The translations under genes and the position numbers were made by a program. A stretch of DNA of 64,000 nt from Eimeria necatrix (taxonomy: Eukaryota; Apicomplexa; Conoidasida; Eucoccidiorida; Eimeriidae), in NCBI RefSeq assembly GCF_000499385.1, contig NW_013655336.1:109367-173366 (forward strand). The letters are read 5' to 3'. Numbering within the stretch: position 1 is the stretch's first letter; each line of letters starts with the position of its first letter. Below the pieces are notes generated by a model. The model searched no databases. It worked only from the letters and a program-made list of their open reading frames with translations, and had not been told where the DNA came from. Below, piece by piece: positions 1 to 9,925 of the stretch.

Positions 1-1681
1 GAACTACGCCAAAGTCGAATCCCCTCATGTCTTGAAGCAGCTGAGTAGCGTCAAATACTGCCCTTTTGGGTTGTTTCCGTGCTGCGAGGTGCGACTGCTG
101 TTCCTGCTCCTGCTGCAGAGGCAGCTCTTTCGCGGTTCTTTTGTACAGCGTCTTCAACAATGTCATGTGGAAGGTGCAATCGAACTCCCCCTCAGGACCG
201 AGAGCGTGTTGCTCCTCTAGCTCTTCTCGAGACAAGAGTCCCTCTGCCTGCAGGCGTTCCGCCAACAACCGTGCCATGTTGTTCAGCATTCGTTTTGTGG
301 CTTCCAGAGCCTCAGCACTTTCACTGCAGCCCACAAATAGCACATTTTCAGCAAATTGCATTCCAACCACATTCAAGCTTGTTCAGTACCCCTTTCGTGC
401 CCTCCAATGCCTCAGCACTTTCACTGCAACCCACAAATAGCACATTTTCAGCAAACTGCACGCCACCAAACTCAAGCAAAGGCCTATGCCCATGAGTGAG
501 AGGCCCGGAAGTTCCCGACGCGGCCGAGTCGCTACCGAAAGAGCTCCCACAAAGGCCAATGCACGGCGTTCTAGCTCAGCGGGTGTATATCCACCTGAAA
601 CGGCAACGGAGATAATCGTTTACCTTGAGTACAACGGGGCGAAGATAACAGAGACGGCAGAAGGGTCATCAGAGAAGCAACTGTTCCCCTTGAGGTGCAC
701 CAGCAGCGTTCTCGTGCCGACTGCGTCATATAAGTCCGCTGCTGCTGCTTTGACTGCGGCTTCTGCGGCTTTTATCTCTGCTGGGGTCAGCAGCCGGAGG
801 ACAAGAAGAGTGATGTGCAGCTTATGTTTGCTGACGAAGAAGCTCTCGTCAATGCCTGGATACTTTGACGCAAGCATCAAGTGTTTATACACCTCAAACC
901 GAGCCTGGAGCTCAGGAGTAGCAAGGGGAAGGGATATAAAATGAGTGACTGGCAGAGAGCTGCGCTTTGACGCCACGAGCTGTTGGACCTTCCGCACAGC
1001 AAGGCAAACCCTTCTCTGTGTGCAACACCGCAGGGGCAACACCACATCACCAGTTCTCCCTTTAGGAATCTGAAAATGTCCGGCCTCTGCACCTAGAAGC
1101 TGTAAGGTCCTCCAAAGTGCACCCTTTGATGTGCCCTTTCGATTTAGGCGGCGGAAGAGAGGCACAGGTATACGAACTTCAGCTTCCCACTGCTCTCCCT
1201 GTTGTTTCGCTGCGCATGCAGCCACAAAATCTTCCTCCAGGCCGTCCTCCTCTTGCGTTATGTCCTCCGGAGTCATCTGGAGAACCGCAGCCTCCTGGCT
1301 TTCGCCGTCGCTGTCACCGTCTTCCACTTCGCTGCCCGAATAGAAGGAAGCCTCCGAAGAGTCGCTATTCCTTCCTCTTCTTTCCCGGCGAGTCTTCTCC
1401 TCCGACGTGGCAGAGAAGTTCTTACATGCTCCCGCCGCCAAAGCCTCGTAGGCGTCTTGGCTCCAAGCTGCACGGTTTAGTTCCACAGCAATAGGAGAGA
1501 CTTGCACTACACGATAATTTGCACCCGCTAACGCATACTGCGTATATTGCGGCCTCTCCAAAGACAGCGGAATGCGCCAACGAGATCTACTGCCCGATGG
1601 ACGCATCGCCTCTGTGAAGACGGTAGAACCTGCAGTGTGCAACACTACAATGTTTCGCAAGAGCAGCCTGCAACGTTGCAA
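1..1681 (-). CDS. ASCC1/AKAP7-like 2H phosphoesterase with KH domain (partial, left edge)
   Basis: Multi-exon gene. The first exon runs 1681 to about 624 and ends at a good donor (AG|GTAAAC). After an acidic/basic low-complexity N-terminus it has a KH-like stretch (residues ~170-235). Next comes the 2H fold with a first H-x-T motif in SKHKLHITLLVLRLLTPAE and then the signature FSDDPSAVSVIFAPLY. Further exons below 585 contain GGVQFAENVLFVG, a Leu/Arg helix and the second motif FHMTLLKTLYKR, then FDATQLLQDMRGFDFG. This is the order seen in ASCC1 (KH plus LigT-like domain). Proteins of this family act in the ASC-1 complex or hydrolyse 2'-5'/cyclic phosphate bonds; which applies here is not known. 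The exon junction near 300-480 is disturbed by a 100-bp tandem duplication. The C-terminus lies outside the window. ASCC1-like is preferred over AKAP7 because of the KH domain. Confidence 0.75.
291..482. repeat. 100-bp-period tandem duplication inside the ASCC1-like gene
   Basis: The motif gcctcagcactttcactgca begins at 309 and again, one base changed further in, at 409. Homology extends about 75-95 bp per copy. The 100-bp period is not a multiple of three. Read without splicing on the minus strand, the second copy breaks the frame of the gene, so one copy is probably partly intronic. Confidence 0.85.
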
Positions 1682-1689
1682 TATGTAGT

Positions 1690-4600
1690 GTTGTGGAGAT
1701 CAACCGTAATTAAATTTGTTCTACTTTGGGAAACCGCGGTCTTGTGGCATCCTGAGCTTTGGACGTTCCGCAGCTCGGCCAGGGTTTGGGGCTGGCAGTG
1801 TCTCGGATGTGCCCAACGCACACTGAGAGAACCAAAATATCTACTTGGAAAAACAAAACTGGAACCACAACAAAAGCAAAGCCATATTAACGTCTAATTC
1901 GGCGGCTCGTGGCTGATAGATTTTTGTGCACCGAGACAGTCAGCAGTACTCTGAGCACGAAGCTGGTCCTAGCCCGCTACAGCACCCACGGGAATCCGCT
2001 GTTCACACGGGCAATACAAGCAGCCTAGAACCCAATTGAGAAAAAGAATTCACCACACGATGGCCTAATAGTGCGAAACTTCCGCCCTACGTGTTAACAG
2101 GGCAGTGTGCCTGAAGGCCCACGTTGCGACAGCACATCGTACAACAGGGTTTGTCTAGCTCCCAAGCACACCAAGCTGGTCGCAATTCAGTTTGAAGCAA
2201 TATAAATACTGGGAGCTTAAATAGGGAACTATATTCAATAGATAGTAGACGATGGTATTTCTGGTATTGGTATTCCGCAGAGCATGCGCCGACGGTAATG
2301 CCGAGCAGGCGGAGTAGATGGCGCAGCGTACGTTCAGCTATGCCTCTATGCCTGCACATATGGATTTTATTTAAGATGTGAACGAACAGGATCAAACTGA
2401 ACAACTTGTGGTGCCAGTTCCTACTGTATGTTTGAGCAAGCAAGTGAGGTGCCTAATAGTACATTGGGAAAACATGGCCGTCCATGAGGTACATGAGGTA
2501 CTTAGGACAAAATCAGCAAACAAACAATATCCCTGATGAGCCGTTATTTTCATCTGCTGGGGAAACGAGGCAGCAAGAGGCGAGTAACCGAAATGCGTTA
2601 GTGCAAAGTGCGTAGGTCAAATAATTGCCGTATTCGTCACACGAAGAGATAACTCTTCTGAAATACGCTATGATATTCAACCCTGGTTATAACCGCCGTT
2701 TAGAGGGCACGGCGGTGTTAAACTGCACTTGCCGTATCGCGGATAGTTAGCCGTTGCTTGAGCAATGGCAATTAAGCTCGCACCACTGGAGAGAAGCAAA
2801 AAGCTAGCCGCCTTTGCTGAGGTCTGAAGAAGAGAAGAATCGAGAATCTTGTCTTGCTCCCAAACATTAACGGCATCCTATCTTGTGTGTGGAGGAACTG
2901 AAGGCGCACTATTAAAAAGCATTTACGCAATGTATGCGGTTAGGCAGCTACCGGTGGACAGATAGCTGCCACAACACTCTTCTACGGGAAAGAAGCCTTG
3001 TGAGGTCCTGCACAAGGTGCTTGTTTGCGTTTGCGGCAGGCCTTCCCCATAGACACTGCCGTTTCAATTTAGTCCAGCCGCTGCAAGTTCAGAAGTTGTG
3101 GTATTTTAATTATTCCCACGCACAGCTAGCCCGTGGAATATTAACTCTATAGCGTCCTCGCGCTACTCTTCCTGCGAAAAACGGCCTAAACTGGAAACTA
3201 CAGCTGTCAAAGAATTTTGGGCAGGAGTTTCAAAAGCCTCACATAGCAAACGGCGATCAGAAACTGTAAATAATGGGCTTGTGAGTCGAAAATGCACCAC
3301 TGCTATTTCCCCTTTCACTCTTCCGACGCCACAGATCTAAAACAAACCCAAAATTAAAGAGAGCGCGTCTGTTAGTTGCCGAAACCTGTATATCTGCAAC
3401 ACTTTTCTCCGCCTCGATTTGATGAGACATGTGAGACAGGTGAGTGCTTCCTTCATGAAAACGGATACTGGCGCGGCCTGATGTACACTGTTGCAATAAG
3501 AATGAAACCAACGATACAAAACCCTTTGCAGCAGCTCTTTTAGAACATGCTTAATTTTTGATGGGTATTACAATTGGCACGATCCAATTCTGTCCCTGCT
3601 GGGTGTGTGCTTTCATTGTTGCGAGCTCTCGGCATCCTGGTGTTCGCATTCGACGTTTCCTTAGAGTGTAAAGGCCATAGGCGGATTTGTTCCTCAAGCA
3701 AAAGCGGCAGCTGTCACGTTAGCGGAAAGCACATAACACTAGGTCGTAACCTTAGTTCATCCCAGAACCGAATAATTCAAAAATTGTGCTTGACTTCTTT
3801 TGTGCATGAGGCACTTGAACATGCCAAAAGAGGGAATTCGCCTTGTGCTCCTTCTGTCCATAATTTCCAGTTTGAAGAAAAAATGCCAGTGGACTCCCGC
3901 GAGTTCTGACGGCCTCCCCATCATCTCTGTAGATTCATATGTTCAGCCGTCGAAAATTTCTTTATGTTTGTGCAAAACGAAAACGTAAAAGCCTGAAATG
4001 CTGAGCAGCAGCTAACCATACATACTAGATCTAGATCATTAGTCCCAGCATACTCCCGCATTATTGAATAAAAGTCTTCATGTTTTCACCTATAATATCT
4101 TGCCGCTTTACTACCATTGTCCAGTCGGACTAATGGTACTGACTCTTAGCATGCAACCTCTTAATTAGACGAATTACGTGAGTAGTGGCACGAATTGCTA
4201 TTAATTAGTCCACTATCTACCTGTCACAACTCCACTTCATGAGCCACTATCTTCGCGAAGTTGGCCGAGTACACTTGGCTGTCCCGTTTCTACTCACTAG
4301 CGGGCGTTCGGAGGATACGCGCTGACCATGTTGAACTGCAGGCGTGCTTAAACCTATGACGCTTAAGCCTTGCCTAGTCAATAAGGTCCGCTCTGCTCTT
4401 CTCTAGATTTTCCCAGTGCACCGAAGCACGCCCTTGAAGATATTCCCCTAACTCGGCCTCTCAGAATCGTGCATTCAGACACGTTTTGTAATTCTCGTTT
4501 GTACGAAGCATAGAGAGATCAGCATGCTGCCTTCTTTCCCACGTAAAATAGTCTGCTACACCGTGGGAGTTCGACTCTTCAAACTGATTTGCAGGAAAAA

Positions 4601-5061
4601 TGCATGGTAGCCACTTTCCAGCATCCTTCAGCCTCCTTGGTGAGCTGATAGCATGCTTTGCCACATCCTCACGGCGCGGAAACTAAGTTCAATCTGAAAG
4701 GAAGTGCACAAAGCGAGTAATCGTTGTGAACGGGCCAAAGGTGCGGGTGGATGACAGAGAGGAAACAGCCAACTTTTAACAGCCCCAGCCAGAGGTGATG
4801 ACTCCTTCTCTTTCTTTGGTTCCCGACACATATAATTTCAAGAGAAACTCAGGGCATTCTGGGGAGGTTTTGGTTTAATGCGCCAACATTTCCGTGTGAG
4901 TAACGCACCACGAGAAGCGCCTCCATTTCTGTGGTATCCGCAGAATATAATGCCTGCCATTATCAACATTTTATGCGAAGCATTTTTGTCGTGTGGCATA
5001 GGGTGGGTGGGCAGCAATAAAACAAATGAAAGGTGCGCTATAGTGTGGATTGGAAGCCGGC
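1690..5061. other. Gene-poor, CAG-free segment
   Basis: There are no long open frames, no recognisable domains and almost no CAG/CTG runs. The segment is AT-richer than its neighbours and forms the left part of a quiet block that ends near 6.17 kb. I see no gene here. Confidence 0.6.
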
Positions 5062-5133
5062 GCGTTAGTAGTCCAACGGTTAGGATACCTGCCTTCCAAG
5101 CAGGCGACCCGGGTTCGACTCCCGGCTGACGCA
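5062..5133 (+). tRNA. tRNA-Gly (TCC)
   Basis: A 72-nt cloverleaf. The acceptor strand GCGTTAG pairs with CTGACGC and is followed by discriminator A. The anticodon arm is CTGCC-TTCCAAG-GGCAG type with TCC in the loop. The T arm is CCCGG-GTTCGACT-CCCGG. CCA is not encoded and there is no intron. It lies in inverted orientation to an identical gene at 5332-5403. The first downstream T-run (four T) is about 35 bp away. Confidence 0.97.
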
Positions 5134-5316
5134 TTTCAAATACGCACTCCCATGTTGGGTTTCTATCCTTTTCTTCCTGTTGTCTCTAGTCTGCTCTACC
5201 TGATCAAAAGAGGTAGTTATTCCATATCTTCACTCGCCTACATGCTGACAAGCCGTAGGGCTCTTACAAGGAAATGCAAGGACATTGTGCCAGTGGGAGC
5301 ATAAAAGTTCCTCTGG

Positions 5317-5322
5317 AAAAAA
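5317..5322 (-). terminator. Pol III T6 terminator of tRNA-Gly
   Basis: Six A on the plus strand, that is TTTTTT on the minus strand, 9 bp beyond the 3' end of the minus-strand tRNA-Gly. Confidence 0.75.
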
Positions 5323-5331
5323 GCAACAGCG

Positions 5332-5403
5332 TGCGTCAGCCGGGAGTCGAACCCGGGTCGCCTGCTTGGAAGGCAGGTATCCTAACCGTTGGACTACTAA
5401 CGC
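5332..5403 (-). tRNA. tRNA-Gly (TCC), second copy
   Basis: Reverse complement of 5062-5133 with no base difference over 72 nt, while the flanks do not match. The two genes converge, with their 3' ends facing each other across about 200 bp. It has its own T6 terminator. Confidence 0.97.
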
Positions 5404-6176
5404 TCCGGAGCATGGCCCTGCTGACTATTATAAGTTATGGATTACGTCCCCTTTAACATTGTTTATGATAAAAAATTGGAAACTATTTTCTGGATCTAGT
5501 ACGTTGGTGAGGTGGTTATTTTCTTCTCATTCATTCCCCATGCTTGATGTTCGCTAGGGCTTTCTCAAGAACGCTGTGCGACCATCACGAACAGGTCAGG
5601 GCTTCGGATAATTCCCTACTTTTGAATGTTTTGGGTCATATCTTGGCGTATAAAAAGTTTGAGCTTCGGACCTATATCTGTAATGCCTTGGCGGATATGA
5701 GGGACATGCGCCAGCCAAAGATCGCGGCATTCCTGTGTGAATTCAGTGCTGTGTGAACTCAGTGTCGTATGTGCTGAGTCTTCGGTGTCCTAGACACGAG
5801 CAGCGGCACCGCTCCATTGAGCTGTATTGAGGCTACGTTGCAGTTAGGACAAGTAGAAAACAACATTTTCTTCTTTGTTGGGGACAAAGCCAATGCTGCT
5901 GTTTCAGATGATGCGCTCATAAATGGATTCCGCCGAACATCGCGTGGCGTGAGCGTGTCTCCTGCTGGGTTTGATTCTGTTCCCCTTTCTTCCAAGCCAG
6001 TGCATAGCTACTGTCTTCATCTGGTCGTTTTCGTTTGTGAAACAGCTACAAACGGACGAGCAACGTGTGACCTTCATGATCAGGATGGGCCCCTCAAGAG
6101 GCGCCCTCCTGACTATCTCTCACGCGTCTTCGCCATGTCTTTAGGACATTCTCTGATAACTTTTTATTAGTAGCTG
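5404..6176. other. Intergenic, no gene seen
   Basis: Upstream flank of the bisphosphate nucleotidase-like gene. It has short open frames only and no domain or splice pattern that I can support. It is the probable promoter/5'UTR side of the next gene. Confidence 0.4.
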
Positions 6177-9100
6177 ATGCAGCGGCCCTACGCTACACTT
6201 GCGGGACTGAAGCAGCTCGTTGGAGGGCCGCGTGCGCTGCTTACTTGTGTATTCCTCCTGCTAATACTACCGCTCGAGGTGACCCCCTTCAGATATGCCA
6301 GCCCCAGGGTAATAGGGACGGGCGAAAGTAGTATGTCTTCACAAGGGTTTTTGGGAGCTAAGCGACGACGACACGCGGCTGCCACTGCTGGGGAGTACTG
6401 GACAGGGCCTGGAAGAGCCTTGAGGCAAATAGAACCTCTACGTACCAGAGGTGTCGGGGCTCTCCACAGCACCTCCCTGCCCATCACTGTCTCACCGTCA
6501 GGGGTTCCTCTGGGTGGTTCTGGCAATGTGGCTGAGGAGGGAGACGGGCAGAACTCTCGAGAATCTGGCCCACCTTCACCGTGTGCTGAGGAGGAGCCGT
6601 TTCTACATGCACTGCTGACGCAGGTCTTGGGCCTGCACCTGCGCATGCAAGGTTTACTGCGATCTCAGCAGCAGCAGCAGCGACAGCAGCTGCAGGAACA
6701 GGGACCGGGGGTCGACGGTGCCCCTGTAGCTCCTTCTTTGCATCTCTATAAGAAGAAGGACGGTTCCTGTGTGGCGGCAGCAGACATAGTGACCCAGGTG
6801 GTGATATTGGGGGTACTCAGCAGCCGTTTTCCTGGAGACATATTTATAGCGGAAGAAACAGCTGACCTTTTCTCTTCCTTACTTCCTCGCAGAGGACCCT
6901 ATCATGACGGCATTGCAGGTGTTGTGGAGGCCCAGAGCGAGGGAGGGGGCCCTCGCCTCAGGGAGGCAGCAGTAAGAGCAGCACAACAGCTATTTAGGGA
7001 GTTGGAAATCCCAGAGAAGTCTTTATTACACACGGTAGAAGAGCCTTTATTGGCGGGGCCCTCTGCCGCACATACGACCGATGTGGGGCCCCGAGGTGTT
7101 CCCATTGCGACTAAGGTCCTTGACGCGAAGGAGAGCCCTTTGCATCTCCTGCGAGAGGTGGTCTGGCTTCTCTCGGAAGGCGCTCCCCAGCACTTAATAT
7201 CTTTGCTGGAGAACGGACTGAGGGAGCGCTCCGAAGCAGCAGCAAAGGCATCGACTACAGCAGCTGCAGCAGGAACTGCTGGGGCATGGGAGAATAGACG
7301 CCATGAGGATACTGCAGATACAAATGGCTGCGAGGGACTTCTAGGGCCCTTTACAGTCCTCTTTCTTAGGGGATTACATCGACTGCTGCGACGCCCAGAG
7401 ATGTATGTGGCGCGGGAAGCGGGAGATGCTTCACCATCCGCGAGAGCGTCCTCACAAGTACCAGTTGGAGCAATAGGAGGCACTACAAGCTCCCAGGGAT
7501 TGCGGTGTTGGCTGGTTGACCCAATAGATGGGACTCGAGGTTTCTTTGGGGAAGAGAGCGGCTTCTGCTTCTCAACTGCTGTGGCCCTACTGGTGCGCCG
7601 TGAGCAGCTGCAGCAGCAGCGGCACCAGCAGCACGAACCTTCCGCACAGGGAACGCAGGATACGCCCAGACGACCCGAGCACCATAACACAGAACAAGAG
7701 CAACAGCAACAGCGGCAGCAGCCTGAAATAGTGTTGGCTTCCATTTGTTGTCCGTCATACGATCTGTGGCACTGCAGCGGAAGCAATGGCCTTTTACCCT
7801 TTTGCACACCACATGCCTCCAGAGGCCCTCTTCACCGCCCGGCAAAAGGCAATACGGGGCCTGCAGAGCTCAGCGATGCTGGTCTTGGTGCTGCTGATGC
7901 TACTGCTGGGGCTGTTGCTGAATACCAGAGCCCTGGTGACTCCCTCAGCACCGTTGAGCGGGTACCCGCGAAGTTGGCCTTGGGCACTGACGGCTGCGGG
8001 GATCCTAGCAAGAAGGTTTCCCAAGCAGTTCTCTGCTCGGAACATCTGCGGGGTTGTGTACTGACAAAGGCAGAGGGACTCCCCGCAAGGCTTACTGTAA
8101 GAGATGTGCGAAACGGAGCATTGCTGCACCTCAGCCAGCTGAAGCAGCAGCAGCAACAGCCTGAGGGGGGTGCGTTTCATCTAGTACGTGATGACAATAT
8201 AACAAAGTGGCCGTGGTGTAACGACCCTCGCCATGCCAGAGAGGTGCCTCCTAGCTCAGTAAAGGACTCGAGAAGCGTAGGAGGCGCACGGGCAGCAGCA
8301 TCGGCAAGTGCCTACACCATCCCCTTTCGGTGGACTGTTTCTGCACCAAACTATCAGCAGACGCACTCACTGCTGCAGCAACATCTGTCTGCTCTGTCTG
8401 AGCCTTCAGGCGGCCCCTCGGCTAGGTCATTCTTAAGGCAGGACCAGCAAACGCTTGCAGACTCTCCTGGGCCTTTGCAGGTCCGTTCCACCTTGCCGCA
8501 CAGCAAAGGTTCGCGACGTCCAATTGGTCTAGCCCCCAAACTGGGCTCCCCTAATTTGAACTTGACTCCGCAAACGGAGGCTTCCACACTGGGGACCCCT
8601 AGAGAAGGTCCTCTTTGGAAAATCGCATTTTCAGGGCAGCAGTTTCTCGCCCTGAGGTTTGGGCACATCGTAAAGTACCTCGCAGTTGCATTAGGTCACG
8701 CTGATGCATTTCTGCTGCTACCTACTCACCACGCGAGTGATGCTCTCAGTGGAGCCCCGAGCGATGTTGGGAAACAGTCTAGCAGCCCGTGCAATACCCA
8801 TCGTGCGTCGCTGGAGCAAGCGGCGTTCCAAGCTCTAACTAAGGCGGAAGCAGGGACTACATCTGATAAGGGGTATCTGGAGCAAACAATGGCACACGGC
8901 GACGGAACGGCTCCAGCGAGACCTCTGTTAATGGTTTGGGACCATGCAGCTGGTGCTGCAATCGTGGAGATGCTGGGCGGGGTGGTCTTAGATTCACGCT
9001 GGCGACGCGTGCAGAGTTACTGCTACCGGCCTTCTGATTCCGCGTCGACTGACACTCCCTCCGCTGCCAGCCCAGCAGAACTGCAGGCCCCTGTGCATGC

Positions 9101-9281
9101 GACAGGGACTCGCCATTTGGAGGCACCCCCAAGCTCAACCTTTAAGGCCCCATCCCTGGCTTCTAGTCAGCCGTCACCGCCCCCAGTGGCATTCGCGTTA
9201 AGGGGGGAAGCTCTCGTGGCTGCCCGTAATGCAGAAGCGGCGGCTAGAGCGTTTGGGGCCTTAAGCGCCCTTAAAGCCTGA
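6177..9281 (+). CDS. 3'(2'),5'-bisphosphate nucleotidase / inositol monophosphatase-like, enlarged
   Basis: A single 1034-codon frame. Metal-binding motifs of the Li+-sensitive phosphatase superfamily are in order: FIAEETADLF (residues ~222-231, the metal-binding EE pair), WLVDPIDGTRGFF (~444-456, the DPxDGT loop) and WDHAAGAAIVEMLGG (~920-934). A stretch just before the last motif (KYLAVALGHADAFLLLP) resembles the HAL2/SAL1 'GxAD' segment. This points to PAP phosphatase rather than plain IMPase. Members are about 350-400 aa; the excess is in insertions rich in Gln, Ser and Pro, the largest between the DPxDGT and WDxAAG motifs. The N-terminus has a basic start, a hydrophobic run (LLTCVFLLLILPL, ~21-33) and then a basic Ser/Arg tract. 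That would suit a signal sequence plus organellar transit peptide, but location is inference. The role would be removal of PAP left by sulfation. Confidence 0.8.
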   Translation: MQRPYATLAGLKQLVGGPRALLTCVFLLLILPLEVTPFRYASPRVIGTGESSMSSQGFLGAKRRRHAAATAGEYWTGPGRALRQIEPLRTRGVGALHSTSLPITVSPSGVPLGGSGNVAEEGDGQNSRESGPPSPCAEEEPFLHALLTQVLGLHLRMQGLLRSQQQQQRQQLQEQGPGVDGAPVAPSLHLYKKKDGSCVAAADIVTQVVILGVLSSRFPGDIFIAEETADLFSSLLPRRGPYHDGIAGVVEAQSEGGGPRLREAAVRAAQQLFRELEIPEKSLLHTVEEPLLAGPSAAHTTDVGPRGVPIATKVLDAKESPLHLLREVVWLLSEGAPQHLISLLENGLRERSEAAAKASTTAAAAGTAGAWENRRHEDTADTNGCEGLLGPFTVLFLRGLHRLLRRPEMYVAREAGDASPSARASSQVPVGAIGGTTSSQGLRCWLVDPIDGTRGFFGEESGFCFSTAVALLVRREQLQQQRHQQHEPSAQGTQDTPRRPEHHNTEQEQQQQRQQPEIVLASICCPSYDLWHCSGSNGLLPFCTPHASRGPLHRPAKGNTGPAELSDAGLGAADATAGAVAEYQSPGDSLSTVERVPAKLALGTDGCGDPSKKVSQAVLCSEHLRGCVLTKAEGLPARLTVRDVRNGALLHLSQLKQQQQQPEGGAFHLVRDDNITKWPWCNDPRHAREVPPSSVKDSRSVGGARAAASASAYTIPFRWTVSAPNYQQTHSLLQQHLSALSEPSGGPSARSFLRQDQQTLADSPGPLQVRSTLPHSKGSRRPIGLAPKLGSPNLNLTPQTEASTLGTPREGPLWKIAFSGQQFLALRFGHIVKYLAVALGHADAFLLLPTHHASDALSGAPSDVGKQSSSPCNTHRASLEQAAFQALTKAEAGTTSDKGYLEQTMAHGDGTAPARPLLMVWDHAAGAAIVEMLGGVVLDSRWRRVQSYCYRPSDSASTDTPSAASPAELQAPVHATGTRHLEAPPSSTFKAPSLASSQPSPPPVAFALRGEALVAARNAEAAARAFGALSALKA

Positions 9282-9925
9282 CTTTGCAACAGGAGTTGGG
9301 GCTCACATCTCGGTCATTTAAGTGCGCGCAGGAAAGCTAGGCAAAGTTTGAAACTGTTGAAACGGAAAAGCCGCAGAGTGCACTGCTCTGCTGCAGCTTC
9401 AGGCCGACTGCATCGCAGTGGCGTCCCGCAATATATGCCGCACAGATTCGACGGCAGGAGCACCAGTGTCTACAGACTTTGATTCTTCTGGTGTCTTTGG
9501 CACTGCATTTGCATCTCAGGAAAGGAACCCAGTGTTTTGTTCAAGTGCAGATATGAAGGTATATACAGCTCCTAAACAACGACAGCAGAACAGTCAGCTG
9601 TTCATATTGCAGAGAAGCGTATCAAGAGCCTGCCTAACGATGAGCGCCGCCAAGAGAGCCAATGGAACAAAAGAAGTGGAGACAGGCACAGTATTAGCGA
9701 GTTCCCACTTTCTCGCAGGCCAAATGGCCACTGCAGTGTACTGCTCTACGAGAGGCATCCAACGTATGTTGCATATAGGGTAGACGCTAGTCACAGTAGC
9801 AGCCAGCATACTTGCGTAATGCGTATATCGGGAGGCATGTGGAAGCCGTACGGCCGGCCGTACGGCCGGCACGAGACACGCCGCTCATTTAAGCTAACCC
9901 CTGCTGCATTGTGCTTCCGCGGTTC
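9282..9925. other. Intergenic, convergent gene ends
   Basis: Lies between the ends of the nucleotidase-like gene (+) and the RsmD-like gene (-). The only structure I see is a GC palindrome at 9846-9865. Confidence 0.5.
9846..9865. repeat. Perfect 20-bp palindrome
   Basis: CCGTACGGCCGGCCGTACGG is its own reverse complement. It sits between two convergent gene ends, and no function can be read from it. Confidence 0.8.

Noticed and set aside
5817..6170. 117-codon plus-strand frame before the nucleotidase-like gene
   Set aside because: No similarity or codon pattern that I can support. It ends directly before the next gene and may be 5'UTR.
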